This document shows, one piece after another, positions 7,832 through 15,888 of a DNA stretch of 64,000 nucleotides. The position numbers were made by a program, and so were the translations under genes. The notes under the pieces are model-generated. The model worked only from the letters and a program-made list of their open reading frames with translations, had not been told where the DNA came from and made no database searches. Numbering within the stretch: position 1 is the stretch's first letter; each line of letters opens with the position of its first letter. Source of the stretch: an uncultured Eubacteriales bacterium (GTDB lineage Bacteria; Bacillota; Clostridia; Christensenellales; CAG-917); contig URAF01000008.1 of NCBI GenBank assembly GCA_900545885.1, positions 42,952 to 106,951 on the forward strand, given 5' to 3'.

Positions 7832-7860
7832 TTGCCCTGTACGCGCCCTGATGCTAAAAT
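7832..7860 (+). promoter_or_regulatory. Promoter of the BaiN-type flavoprotein gene
   Basis: TTGCCC (7832..7837), 17-base spacer, TAAAAT (7855..7860). The -10 box ends six bases before the ATG at 7867, so initiation about seven bases downstream would give a transcript beginning at the start codon. Confidence 0.55.
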
Positions 7861-7866
7861 GACTGT

Positions 7867-9048
7867 ATGAAAAGAAACACGTGTGACGTAGCAATAATAG
7901 GCGGTGGAGCCGCCGCACTTATGATTGCCGCAAAGTTGTGCGGCAGGCGTGCGGTATTGTTCGAAAAAAACGGACGGGTAGGCAAAAAACTGCTTGCCAC
8001 GGGCAACGGCAAATGCAATCTGTCCGCCGTCGACGTCGCACCCGAAAAGTACAATAACCCCGAATTCGTGCGTGGCTTTCTCGGCAGATACGGAGCAGAG
8101 GACGCCGTTTGCGATTTTGCCCGTTTCGGACTTTTTACCAAACAGACGGAAGGAAGAATATATCCTTATTCAGAGTGCGCCTCGTCCGTTCTGGACGCTC
8201 TGCGTGCGGCGGCTGTTGCAAACGGAGCGGAATTCCTTTGCGACAGAGAAGTCGTGGGGCTTGCACGGGAAAAAGACGGCTTTACGTTGCGCGTCGAAGT
8301 GAAAACCGAGGATGGTAAGCAGACTGAAGAATACCGTGCCCGAAACGTTGTGCTTGCGGGCGGTTCGCGGGCGACTTTCGGAACGGATTCGACCTCTCTT
8401 TTCAAGGCGCTGGGACACAAAGCAAAACCGTTTGTGCCTTCGCTTTGTCCTTTGAAAACGGACAGAGAAAGCGTCAAAGGCCTTTCCGGCATACGTGTCA
8501 AATGCGCTCTTACTCTGGCGGGCAGAACGGAGAAAGGGGAAGTGCTGTTCAAGGATTTCGGTTTGAGCGGAATTGCGACTTTCAATTTGTCCGCTTTTGT
8601 CGCAAGAGGATATGCGAAAGTCGGTGACGAAATCGCAATTAACTTTATGCCCGAATACTCCGAGCACGAAGTCGCCGAAATATTCCGCAAAATGAATGCC
8701 GAAAACACCGAGAAACTTCTGAAAGGTTTTTTCCATTCGATGGTTTCGCAGAGAATAGCCGAAAGGGCAGGTTGCAAAGCAGGAGAAAAACCCGACGTTG
8801 AAAGGCTTGCCCGAATTGTAAAGAATTACAAAACAGTGCTCAAAGGGCTTGTTGACGAGTCTTTCGCGCAGGTAATGTCGGGCGGATTGGATACGGACGA
8901 GTTCGACGGCGACTTGCAATCCAGACTTTGCAAGGGCGCGTATGCCGCAGGAGAGATCCTCGACGTCGACGGTCTTTGCGGCGGATACAATCTGCAATGG
9001 GCGTGGACAAGCGCCACCGTGGTAGCGCGAGCATTATCGCAGAAATAG
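7867..9048 (+). CDS. BaiN/RdsA-family (YhiN/HI0933-like) FAD-dependent oxidoreductase
   Basis: 393 residues, full length for the family. It opens with a dinucleotide fold (AIIGGGAAALMIA) and the family hallmark KKLLATGNGKCNLS around residues 40-55. It ends with the second FAD contact region GEILDVDGLCGGYNLQWAW. A helical insert typical of HI0933 proteins fills the middle. Members are flavoproteins; the BaiN branch has been linked to reduction of bile-acid intermediates, but most homologues have no known substrate. There is no Shine-Dalgarno in front of the ATG and a promoter ends six bases upstream, hence a possible leaderless message. A MarR regulator and a peptidase follow, with a 260-base gap. 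Confidence 0.88.
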   Translation: MKRNTCDVAIIGGGAAALMIAAKLCGRRAVLFEKNGRVGKKLLATGNGKCNLSAVDVAPEKYNNPEFVRGFLGRYGAEDAVCDFARFGLFTKQTEGRIYPYSECASSVLDALRAAAVANGAEFLCDREVVGLAREKDGFTLRVEVKTEDGKQTEEYRARNVVLAGGSRATFGTDSTSLFKALGHKAKPFVPSLCPLKTDRESVKGLSGIRVKCALTLAGRTEKGEVLFKDFGLSGIATFNLSAFVARGYAKVGDEIAINFMPEYSEHEVAEIFRKMNAENTEKLLKGFFHSMVSQRIAERAGCKAGEKPDVERLARIVKNYKTVLKGLVDESFAQVMSGGLDTDEFDGDLQSRLCKGAYAAGEILDVDGLCGGYNLQWAWTSATVVARALSQK

Positions 9049-9274
9049 GATTTTAACAGCACTTTTGCAAGTATAAAACGTTGATTTTTGCAAAAATATG
9101 CGTGTTTGAGCGCGTTGCTGTGTTGCTATGCAGTATAATAAAAGCGAATTGAACGAGCCATGCCGACTTGGAAATTGCTCGTTCGACATGACGTTTTGTT
9201 GCCTGCAAAATGCGACTTTTCGCGACATAATTCCATTTTAGGTAAGAAAGTTAACTTTTTTTCGTCAATAAATG

Positions 9275-9303
9275 TTGAAATAATATTGTTTCAATGTTAT
9301 ACT
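9275..9303 (+). promoter_or_regulatory. Promoter of the MarR-peptidase operon
   Basis: TTGAAA (9275..9280), 17-base spacer, TATACT (9298..9303). It again ends six bases before the ATG at 9310. Imperfect dyads such as TTGAAATAATATTGTTTCAA (9275..9294) overlap it and could be the autoregulatory MarR operator. Confidence 0.7.
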
Positions 9304-9309
9304 ATTTTT

Positions 9310-9741
9310 ATGGACGTTAAAAATGCCGCTTATTTCTTTTCGGCGTATCGCAAACTGCTGCGCTCGTACACCGACTTCCAACTCAATGCGCTGGAAGGTT
9401 ATGACCTGTCTCCCAACGAAATCGTGGTTCTCAGCAGTATAGAGACCACGCCCACAGCAAGCGAAATTGCCATGCTTGCAGACGTCAGCAAGGCGTTGGT
9501 TTCGCGCAGCGTCAAATTGCTCAAAGACAAGAATTATATCACTGCCACCGTGTCCGAAGAAGACAAGCGCGAACAGGAACTTGCGCTTACGGACGAGGGC
9601 AGAAAAGTTGCCGAACTCATCGACGAGGCAAACAGACGTTATTTTGCGACGGCGTTTGCCAATTTCGAGACCAACGAAAAGCAGGTGCTCAAACTGTTGC
9701 TCGAAATGATGATGCGCAATCTGAATATCGGAGGCTTTTGA
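9310..9741 (+). CDS. MarR-family transcriptional regulator
   Basis: 143 residues. The winged helix-turn-helix is complete: TPTASEIAMLADVSKALVSR as recognition region, then a wing with EEDKREQELALTDEGRK, which contains the DxR motif of the family. The frame is open further upstream (to 9160), but the residues before 9310 lack MarR character and the promoter lies at 9275..9303, so 9310 is the start. There is no ribosome binding site, consistent with a leaderless transcript. Its stop overlaps the start of the peptidase gene (TGATG), so the two are co-expressed. Autorepression via the dyad over the promoter is likely. Confidence 0.9.
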   Translation: MDVKNAAYFFSAYRKLLRSYTDFQLNALEGYDLSPNEIVVLSSIETTPTASEIAMLADVSKALVSRSVKLLKDKNYITATVSEEDKREQELALTDEGRKVAELIDEANRRYFATAFANFETNEKQVLKLLLEMMMRNLNIGGF

Positions 9742-10958
9742 TGAGTTGGAAAGATGTTAAGAATTCCGCGCCCGAGAGTGCGGAATTTATTGTAAACGAA
9801 GCAAAAAAGATCACTGCGGAAATGCCCGCCCGTCTTGCGGGTTCGGAGAGTGAAAACGCCGCTCGCGAATATCTGGCGGCACAGCTTGCCGAATGCACGG
9901 ACGAAGTCGGCAAAGAGGAGTTTTCCTTTGCTCCCGACGCCGCAATGGGTTGGATTTACATCACGGTGGTTTGCGCGATACTGGCTTTTGTCGCATACTT
10001 TTTCGTGTCGTTCGTTTCCGTGGTGCTCATAATTCTCGCGCTCGTTCCTTTCTTTGTACAAGGTATTTTCTGTTCACGCGCTTTCGACGGCATGTACAAG
10101 CCCGCATCGTCTGAGAACCTTACGGCGGTGAAAAAATGCGCGGGCGTCATGAAAAGACGTATCATTTTCGTTGCGCACACCGATGCGTCGAATGAGTTTG
10201 CTTTTCACGCAAAATTCGGCGGTAAGGCGTTTGCCGCCGCAATGATAATTTCCGTTGTTGGCGCGTTTTATCTGCTTGCGGCAGACATTGCACGCTGGGC
10301 GTATCTCGGAAGTATGGGCGCAGGTCTTGCGGCGGGCGACTATCTTATCGTGGGACTTGTCGGTTTGGTCTTTGTGCCGTTCTGGTTTGCGTGTTTCTTC
10401 TTCGTCGACAAAAAGAAAGTTGTTGACGGTGCAAACGACAATCTCAGCGGTTGCCTCGAAGCCGTGGCGCTTTTAAAAGCCATGAAAGACAACGGCGTAC
10501 AATGCGAGAATACGGAAATCCTCGTTGTTCTGACAAGTGCGGAAGAATGCGGTTTGCGCGGCGCGAAAGCGTGGTGCGACGCTCACCGTGAAGATTTCAA
10601 GGACGTCCCGACATACGTTCTGGTGCTTGACACAATTCGTGACGAAAAACATTTCAAGGCGGGCGTACGCGACCTTAACGGGCTTGTGGGACTTGATGCG
10701 GGACTTGCCGACGAGTTTATCGCCGCCGCAACCGAAAGCGGCGCAGACTGTCTGAAAGGCGGCGTGAGCTTCGGAGCAACGGACGCCGCGGCGTTTGCCG
10801 AAAGCGGTTTCAGAGCCACAAGCGTAACCGCGCTTGACTCGTCCCTTCCCGAATATTATCATACCCAGGCGGATACGGCGGACAATATGAATCCCGAACT
10901 GCTTGCAAAGTGCTTCAAGGCATTGGCGCAGTTTGTCGAGAATGCCGACGGGAAGTAA
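9741..10958 (+). CDS. Membrane-embedded M28-like zinc aminopeptidase
   Basis: 405 residues. The metal-site residues of M28 peptidases appear in order: VAHTD (His), VDGANDN (bridging Asp), TSAEECGLRG (general-base Glu and ligand Glu), VLDTI (Asp) and YYHTQAD (His). Unlike classical M28 enzymes, hydrophobic segments are built into the domain. Two lie between the N-terminal part and the first His, at roughly residues 72-112. Two or three more lie between the first His and the bridging Asp, at roughly 165-225. This puts the catalytic centre at the membrane. Start ATG 9741 follows GGAGG and overlaps the MarR stop. The substrate is unknown; a peptide released at or near the membrane is a guess. Confidence 0.8.
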   Translation: MSWKDVKNSAPESAEFIVNEAKKITAEMPARLAGSESENAAREYLAAQLAECTDEVGKEEFSFAPDAAMGWIYITVVCAILAFVAYFFVSFVSVVLIILALVPFFVQGIFCSRAFDGMYKPASSENLTAVKKCAGVMKRRIIFVAHTDASNEFAFHAKFGGKAFAAAMIISVVGAFYLLAADIARWAYLGSMGAGLAAGDYLIVGLVGLVFVPFWFACFFFVDKKKVVDGANDNLSGCLEAVALLKAMKDNGVQCENTEILVVLTSAEECGLRGAKAWCDAHREDFKDVPTYVLVLDTIRDEKHFKAGVRDLNGLVGLDAGLADEFIAAATESGADCLKGGVSFGATDAAAFAESGFRATSVTALDSSLPEYYHTQADTADNMNPELLAKCFKALAQFVENADGK

Positions 10959-10994
10959 ACCAACAAATCCGATTAAATGAAGTCAAACAAAAAT

Positions 10995-11024
10995 AAAAGC
11001 GAACCGAAGTTCGCTTTTTTCGTT
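10995..11024 (+). terminator. Terminator between peptidase and dnaI genes
   Basis: Stem AAAAGCGAAC / GTTCGCTTTT with CGAA loop and six T. It sits between convergent genes. Confidence 0.88.
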
Positions 11025-11123
11025 TTTTACGATATTTTGCCCGCTGTATTGCGGTTGCTTTGTTTGCAGGGGAGTGCGCGGACGGTCGATATGACCGTGC
11101 GTTATTGTTGTGCTTTTCGGAAA

Positions 11124-12041
11124 TCAGACCGTGCGCAGGTCGTCGCCCGTAAAGGTGTGCGAGAGAGATGTGCGTTTGTCGAAGATGCGGGAGTATATCC
11201 TTTCGTTGTAGTGTGAAATGAAGTCGTCGCTCGTGAAGTTGGAAGTGATTACGGTTGTATGTTTCTTTGCTGCGCGTTCTTCCAAAGTCAGCAACAGATA
11301 TTCGCAGGTGACGTTTTTCAGACGTGGTTCAGTGCCGAGGTCGTCGAGTACAAGCAAATCGGCGTTCATGACGTCGTGGATTATGCTTTCACGTTCCGTG
11401 TAGGGCGATGTATGGCAGGCAAGCAGCAAGTTGTTGAAGTTCATTGCCGTAAGGAACAGCGCGCTGTAACCGCGTTTTACGGCGGAGCGTACCATAGCTT
11501 CGGCAAGCATGGTTTTGCCCGTTCCCGTCTTGCCCATGAACACGAGCGTGCGCAGTTTTACGTTTGGATAGAGGTTGACGTAACGCGACATCAGTGAATA
11601 GATTTTGGAAAGGCTTTCCGACTGCGCGGCGTCTTTGATTGCGGACGCGTCGAAATCTTCGAGAGAAAATCCTTCGGGGTCGATGCCGCATTCCCTGCCC
11701 AAGGCTTTCACGAAGTCGTCGCGAATGCATTTGCAGGGTTCGCCGTTCACTATGCCTTTGCCGCCGCATTCGGGGCATACGGGTGCGGCTTGGAAATCCT
11801 GTTCGGAGTATCCGTGTGCGGCAAGAGCGGATTTGTATTCTTCGTGCAGACGTTCGACCTCGGGTGCGTACTTTTTGCGGTGCAGGAAGGAATTGTAAAG
11901 CGCGTCGGTGTAGGCTTTTTGAGCTGAAGAAATGTCCGCGATGCGGAACGCCGCATTCTTGCGGAATTCGGCTTCGCGTTCTTCTCTCCCGCGGGCAACG
12001 CGCATTTCGTTCAGTACCTGTTGCAAAATTCTTTCTCTCAT
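11124..12041 (-). CDS. Helicase loader, DnaC/DnaI-type AAA+ ATPase
   Basis: 305 residues. The N-terminal third is helical and ends in a zinc-binding cluster CPECGGKGIVNGEPCKC (about residues 97-113), as in DnaI. The C-terminal AAA+ domain carries Walker A GKTGTGKT, Walker B LLVLDDLGTE, and a sensor region TVITSNF. It should load the replicative helicase at the origin or at restarted forks. Its start overlaps the stop of the DnaD-domain gene by four bases (ATGA), so the two are made together. This pairing (DnaD-like followed by dnaI) is the common clostridial version of the Bacillus DnaB-DnaI primosome genes. Confidence 0.93.
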   Translation of the reverse strand: MRERILQQVLNEMRVARGREEREAEFRKNAAFRIADISSAQKAYTDALYNSFLHRKKYAPEVERLHEEYKSALAAHGYSEQDFQAAPVCPECGGKGIVNGEPCKCIRDDFVKALGRECGIDPEGFSLEDFDASAIKDAAQSESLSKIYSLMSRYVNLYPNVKLRTLVFMGKTGTGKTMLAEAMVRSAVKRGYSALFLTAMNFNNLLLACHTSPYTERESIIHDVMNADLLVLDDLGTEPRLKNVTCEYLLLTLEERAAKKHTTVITSNFTSDDFISHYNERIYSRIFDKRTSLSHTFTGDDLRTV

Positions 12042-13483
12042 AGGTCTGCGTCCGTAATGTTGTCTATGTTGGTGATTACCGATTGAAGTTGCTCGTGCGT
12101 GTAGGTGCGCTCCTCGAAGTTCTTGGAAGTGTTTACGGAAGAGGATACGGTTGCTCCGTGTTTGCGCGCCGCGTCAAGCGTGCGCACGTTTTTGGACTTC
12201 CATTCGGAGAGCAGTCTGTTGATTGCAGATGTGGGATAAGGTTTGCCGGCGCAGAGTTCCGCGGCGTACAAAATGACTTCGTCGTCAAATCCCCACGTCG
12301 CCGTCCACGTGCGGTAGTAGTCGCGGTCGGAAGGCGTGACGCTGCGTGTGCGTCCGCAGGCTTCTATCACCGCTTTTATCCTTTCGTCCTGTTCGACCTG
12401 TATCGCGATGAAATCGTCAATGGCTTCGACGGTTAGCAGTCCTTGCGCGAAAAACTTGTTTATCACGCCGTTCATGCCCTCTAAAGTGCGGATTCCGCTC
12501 AAAAAGCAGTAGTGCGCAACGGTAACCAACGCTTCGTCGGAGAAGCCTTTGTTTGTCCACGGTATGGTGTAGACTTCGATGATATGGTCAAGCGATTCGT
12601 AGAATACGCCGATGTTTTTGTTGATTTTTACGGTCAGCTCCTGTATGTGTTCGCGGTAGCGGTTGTAGTCCGCCATATCCTCTGCCGTGAACACGGACAT
12701 TCTGTAAAATTCGTCGAGTTTCTGGTCGAGTTTCTTGAAACTCTTGCCGCCTTTCAACGCTTTCGCGGCGGCGATTATGGCGGGCAGTTCGAAACCCCAA
12801 CTGCGCGTCCATTTCAACAGCATTTGTTTTTCTTCGAGTTCGGCTCCCGTTTTTCTGCCGAGCGCGTTGAGCACGGCACGCATATCGTCGGTCTGCGCTT
12901 CGTATTCGTTGAGCTTGTTCTCGACGTCGGCAACCGTTCTCACTCCGTCCTGTACCCAGTTGCGCGCAACGGTGAGTATGTAGGGATAGCGTACGGATTG
13001 ACCTTTGAGGTCGATGCAGTACTGAACTATCATCAGCATTGCTTCGCGGTCGAGTTTGCACCCGTCGAGGAAAGAGTAGTACTCGTTGTACTCGTTGGGA
13101 GTCAGCATTCGTTCGGGGAAAAGCGATTGCAGATGTTCGTTGAAATCGTGCCACTTTTCCGACTTGTATTTCTTGGGCGGCTGGCTTGCGCCTTTCAGCG
13201 AAAGATAGGTGACTTCGAGGGGAGACGTTCCCGTCACTCTGCACAGTCCCGCGTCTTCAAATTCGCGGTAAATGCGGACGAGTTCGGACTCGGTCACGCC
13301 CAGTACGTCGCACAGCGATTCCAAAGAATTGCTGTTTTGCGGAAGAGTGCACATATAAAGCCCGTACAGATAGACTTTGATTTGCTTTTCGTCGCAATAG
13401 GGCAGATGCTCGTTGATGAACAGATTGTCAACGAGGGTGAAACTCTCCATTAAAAAGTCGCTGGAAAATCTTGCGAAACTCAT
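12038..13483 (-). CDS. DnaD/DnaB-like primosome protein with repeated DnaD domains
   Basis: 481 residues, longer than DnaD (about 230) and similar to DnaB-type initiation proteins. After a winged-helix-like N-terminus (about 1-110), DnaD C-terminal (DDBH2-type) modules recur. One centres on PYILTVARNWVQDGVRT, a second on KGFSDEALVTVAHYC and FFAQGLLT, and a third, shorter one on LLSEWKSKNVRTLDAAR. Each has the characteristic tryptophan or hydrophobic anchor plus a Gly/Asn-Val-x-Thr turn. The protein should remodel the origin and recruit the helicase loader encoded next. Start ATG follows AGGGGAG. An adenine-rich promoter region with dyads lies upstream. Confidence 0.88.
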   Translation of the reverse strand: MSFARFSSDFLMESFTLVDNLFINEHLPYCDEKQIKVYLYGLYMCTLPQNSNSLESLCDVLGVTESELVRIYREFEDAGLCRVTGTSPLEVTYLSLKGASQPPKKYKSEKWHDFNEHLQSLFPERMLTPNEYNEYYSFLDGCKLDREAMLMIVQYCIDLKGQSVRYPYILTVARNWVQDGVRTVADVENKLNEYEAQTDDMRAVLNALGRKTGAELEEKQMLLKWTRSWGFELPAIIAAAKALKGGKSFKKLDQKLDEFYRMSVFTAEDMADYNRYREHIQELTVKINKNIGVFYESLDHIIEVYTIPWTNKGFSDEALVTVAHYCFLSGIRTLEGMNGVINKFFAQGLLTVEAIDDFIAIQVEQDERIKAVIEACGRTRSVTPSDRDYYRTWTATWGFDDEVILYAAELCAGKPYPTSAINRLLSEWKSKNVRTLDAARKHGATVSSSVNTSKNFEERTYTHEQLQSVITNIDNITDADL

Positions 13484-13796
13484 TTTTGCTCCCCTAATTT
13501 TCCCGAAATTTTGGGTTTTGCGTCGGTGATAAATAACATATCACAATTTCCGCCCGAAATAAAGAGATAATTTCCACTAAAATATTTTTTCTACATATAG
13601 TGGCGGAAAGATTTTTAAGGCGGTCGGGACGCAGAAAAGGAACGTCGATACAGCGGGTCAGCGCTTTCCGTTTAATGCGGACGGCATATTGCCACATAGC
13701 GGGCGCAGATTGGTAAGTTTTGCGGCGTTTTAGCCTGACATTGCAAGGCAACACAATGGTTGCAAAGCAGTACCGATGCAAGTCAAAATTTTACTG
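13484..13796. promoter_or_regulatory. Intergenic region upstream of dnaD-like gene, with three dyads
   Basis: No gene seen. Three inverted repeats are nested near the dnaD-like gene: GTGATA-N7-TATCAC (13526..13544); TTTCCGCC (13547) with GGCGGAAA (13602); and CCACTA (13574) with TAGTGG (13598). They may be control sites for replication genes. No clear -35/-10 pair was recognised. Confidence 0.35.
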
Positions 13797-14384
13797 TCAG
13801 TCGTCCGTTTCTTCGTCAGTTTCGCGTCGTTCGCGGACATACGGAATATCGCGTCTTCCCGTGTAGAACATAAGTCCCGCGCGGCGCAAGGCTTTTTCCA
13901 AAAGTATTGTGAGCGGAAAACCTATCACCCAGACGACTATGGCTTCCGATGCGAATATCAGCCCGAAGTTGAGAAAATATGCGGCGTCCGAGCCGTCGAC
14001 AATCCAAATCAGCGGAACCAGAATGGCGTTGAGTATGACGGGCGGTATTGCGGCGACGAGTTTGTGTCTGCGCAGAACGTAAGTAAGAACGCCTGCAATC
14101 AGGGTTGCCGCCGTTCCGAATATCACGTCGTATACCGTAGAGTAGAAAAAGTTGGAAAGGAAACAACCTACCGTTATGCCGATAATCGATTCGGGCATGA
14201 AAAGCGGCAGCAATACAAGCGCTTCCGAAAGTCGGAACTGGACGGCGCCGAAAGAGATGGGTTGCAGGGCGGTGGCAAGTGCAAAGTAAATTGCCGCGAT
14301 AAGCGCGGAACGCGCAACGAAAAATACGCTCTTTTTCAAAATATTACCTCGGTTTTTTTTATTGATGGGTGTTGCCGTGACCAT
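13797..14384 (-). CDS. QueT-family transporter (ECF S component)
   Basis: 195 residues, five to six membrane segments. RSALIAAIYFALATALQPIS, followed by GAVQFRLSEALVLLP, is the diagnostic start of the QueT family of energy-coupling-factor substrate components, which import a queuosine precursor. The hydrophilic Arg/Glu/Asp-rich tail after residue 170 is an unusual addition. ECF A and T modules are not nearby and are usually shared. A preQ1 riboswitch would be expected upstream in many relatives. Only about 80 bases separate this gene from the divergent flavin reductase, and I see no such structure. Confidence 0.85.
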   Translation of the reverse strand: MVTATPINKKNRGNILKKSVFFVARSALIAAIYFALATALQPISFGAVQFRLSEALVLLPLFMPESIIGITVGCFLSNFFYSTVYDVIFGTAATLIAGVLTYVLRRHKLVAAIPPVILNAILVPLIWIVDGSDAAYFLNFGLIFASEAIVVWVIGFPLTILLEKALRRAGLMFYTGRRDIPYVRERRETDEETDD

Positions 14385-14463
14385 CGCGATTATGTTATCA
14401 TACTATAAATGCGAAAGCAACGGTTTGAAACTGAATACTCAAAGTTGTCTACAAGGAGCTTTT

Positions 14464-14931
14464 ATGGTCGAATTCAAGGATATGGATTTTATGAACTCTG
14501 CGTTCAATACGGGCGCGTTCGTGACCGCAGGCGACAACGTAATGGTCGCAAGTTGGGGTTTTGTCGGAGTTATGTGGGGCAAAAAGGTTTTTGTTGCGCC
14601 CATTCGCGACAGCCGTTACACCAAAGAGATGCTTGACAAAACGGGTGAGTTCACCGTAAGTGTGCCCGCCGCGGGTACTATGAAACAGGAAATCGCTTTC
14701 TGCGGAAGCAAGAGCGGCCGCGACTACGACAAATGGAAGGAAACGGGACTCGTCAAACAACCCGCAAAACAGGTCGGCACCTGCGTTGTGGCAGGGTGTG
14801 CACGCTATTTCGAGTGCAAGGTTCTGGGCGTTCTTCCCATGGGCGATATGGATATTTCCGCCGTGGAAAAATGGTATCCCACGGGTGACAAACACAATTT
14901 CTATTTCGGCGAAATAGTCGCGGAGTACTGA
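14464..14931 (+). CDS. Flavin reductase-like FMN-binding protein
   Basis: 155 residues with the split-barrel flavin-binding fold of flavoredoxin/flavin reductases. The sequence NTGAFVTAGDNVMVASWGFVG (first 20 residues shown in part) is the region that holds FMN. It is followed by PIRDSRYT and a Cys near KQEIAFCGSKSG. The frame is open from 14362, but AAGGAGC precedes the ATG at 14464, which also gives the family length. It probably reduces free or bound flavin, or transfers electrons. Its stop overlaps the start of a small unknown gene (TGATG), so they form a pair. Confidence 0.85.
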   Translation: MVEFKDMDFMNSAFNTGAFVTAGDNVMVASWGFVGVMWGKKVFVAPIRDSRYTKEMLDKTGEFTVSVPAAGTMKQEIAFCGSKSGRDYDKWKETGLVKQPAKQVGTCVVAGCARYFECKVLGVLPMGDMDISAVEKWYPTGDKHNFYFGEIVAEY

Positions 14932-15212
14932 TGAAAATCTGGGCGAAGGTGATGAACGCGGACAGAATACTCCGCGACGTCGTGTACGAGGGTGACCACA
15001 AGTTCACGTCCTCGGGGTTTCGCGACGCGGTGCAGAACGTCTCATATCTGCTTGACGTATCCACGCCCGTGCTTTTGCCTGCCCATTACCGACATTTCGA
15101 AAACTTCAAACGCGTCAAGTTTCTGCCTTCCGACTTTATCGAGGACGTGGGATTTACCTCTTATGTACTTGAACTCGTAAGCGACGACAAAGCAAAGAAA
15201 TTGCAAAAGTAG
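14931..15212 (+). CDS. Small conserved-looking protein coupled to the flavin reductase
   Basis: 93 residues, no family recognised. It is translationally coupled to the flavin reductase gene by a one-base overlap. The sequence is soluble, mixed alpha/beta, with a central stretch LLDVSTPVLLPAHYRHFENF and no Cys. The coupling implies a shared role, for example a small partner of the flavin enzyme, but nothing in the sequence proves it. Clean codon usage and the overlap support a real gene. Confidence 0.65.
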   Translation: MKIWAKVMNADRILRDVVYEGDHKFTSSGFRDAVQNVSYLLDVSTPVLLPAHYRHFENFKRVKFLPSDFIEDVGFTSYVLELVSDDKAKKLQK

Positions 15213-15357
15213 CGTATAACATGTCTGTCTGTATTTCCCGTCAGATTGTGTGATTTGACGGTTGCCGTAAAAGCAAAAAGACGGGCAAGATTTGATTTGC
15301 AAGCCGAATAATAAACCTTCCGTTGCGAAAACTATCCGCTGAACGGGAGGTTTTTTT

Positions 15358-15888
15358 ATGAGCGGTTTCGGCATCGTCCGCAGAATGGACGAACTCGGAA
15401 GAATTGTCATTCCCAAGGAATTCAGAAAAACGTTGCGGCTTTCGGAAGGCGACGAAATGGAAATCTTTTCGGACGGCGAACAGCTGTTTGTCCGTCGCCA
15501 TTCGGGGTTCAACGGATTCAGGCGTTTTGCCAGAACGGCGGTCAAAGAACTGAACCGTATGACGCATTGTGACGTTTTTATAATAGCTGCCGAAGAAGTC
15601 GTCGCGGCGGCGGGAGTAAACGTCAAAATCGCGGAAGGACAGCGCGCGTCCGAACGTGCCGCGGAACTGTCTTTGTTGAGAGCGGAAAACGTTTCCGAGA
15701 TTTCGGAAAAAAGTATTTTCGATGTGTGCGAAGGCGTGAGTTTCGGCAGCGGTAGTGTGATTTCCGTGCCCGTTTTTGCTCAAGGCGACGTGAGCGGAGC
15801 GTTGTTTTGTGCGGGTGAAAACGTTGCGGAGTTCAAGGATTATCTGAACTTTGCCGCACAGATGCTCGGAGCGGTGCTGGAACAATGA
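15358..15888 (+). CDS. spoVT: Stage V sporulation protein T
   Basis: 176 residues, the expected size. The N-terminal swapped-hairpin AbrB domain reads GIVRRMDELGRIVIPKEFRK, nearly identical in kind to other SpoVT proteins. The rest (about 60-176) is the GAF-like regulatory domain. SpoVT modulates late forespore genes in spore formers. The order spoVT, spoVB, mazG matches Bacillus and strengthens the call. Start ATG 15358 follows GGGAGG. The 145-base upstream gap holds no obvious sigma-A promoter; a forespore sigma factor would be expected but I cannot assign the boxes. It overlaps spoVB by four bases. Confidence 0.93.
   Translation: MSGFGIVRRMDELGRIVIPKEFRKTLRLSEGDEMEIFSDGEQLFVRRHSGFNGFRRFARTAVKELNRMTHCDVFIIAAEEVVAAAGVNVKIAEGQRASERAAELSLLRAENVSEISEKSIFDVCEGVSFGSGSVISVPVFAQGDVSGALFCAGENVAEFKDYLNFAAQMLGAVLEQ

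Noticed and set aside
13797..14463. preQ1 riboswitch upstream of the queT-like gene
   Set aside because: Only about 80 bases separate the divergent starts and no preQ1-like hairpin/pseudoknot was visible there.
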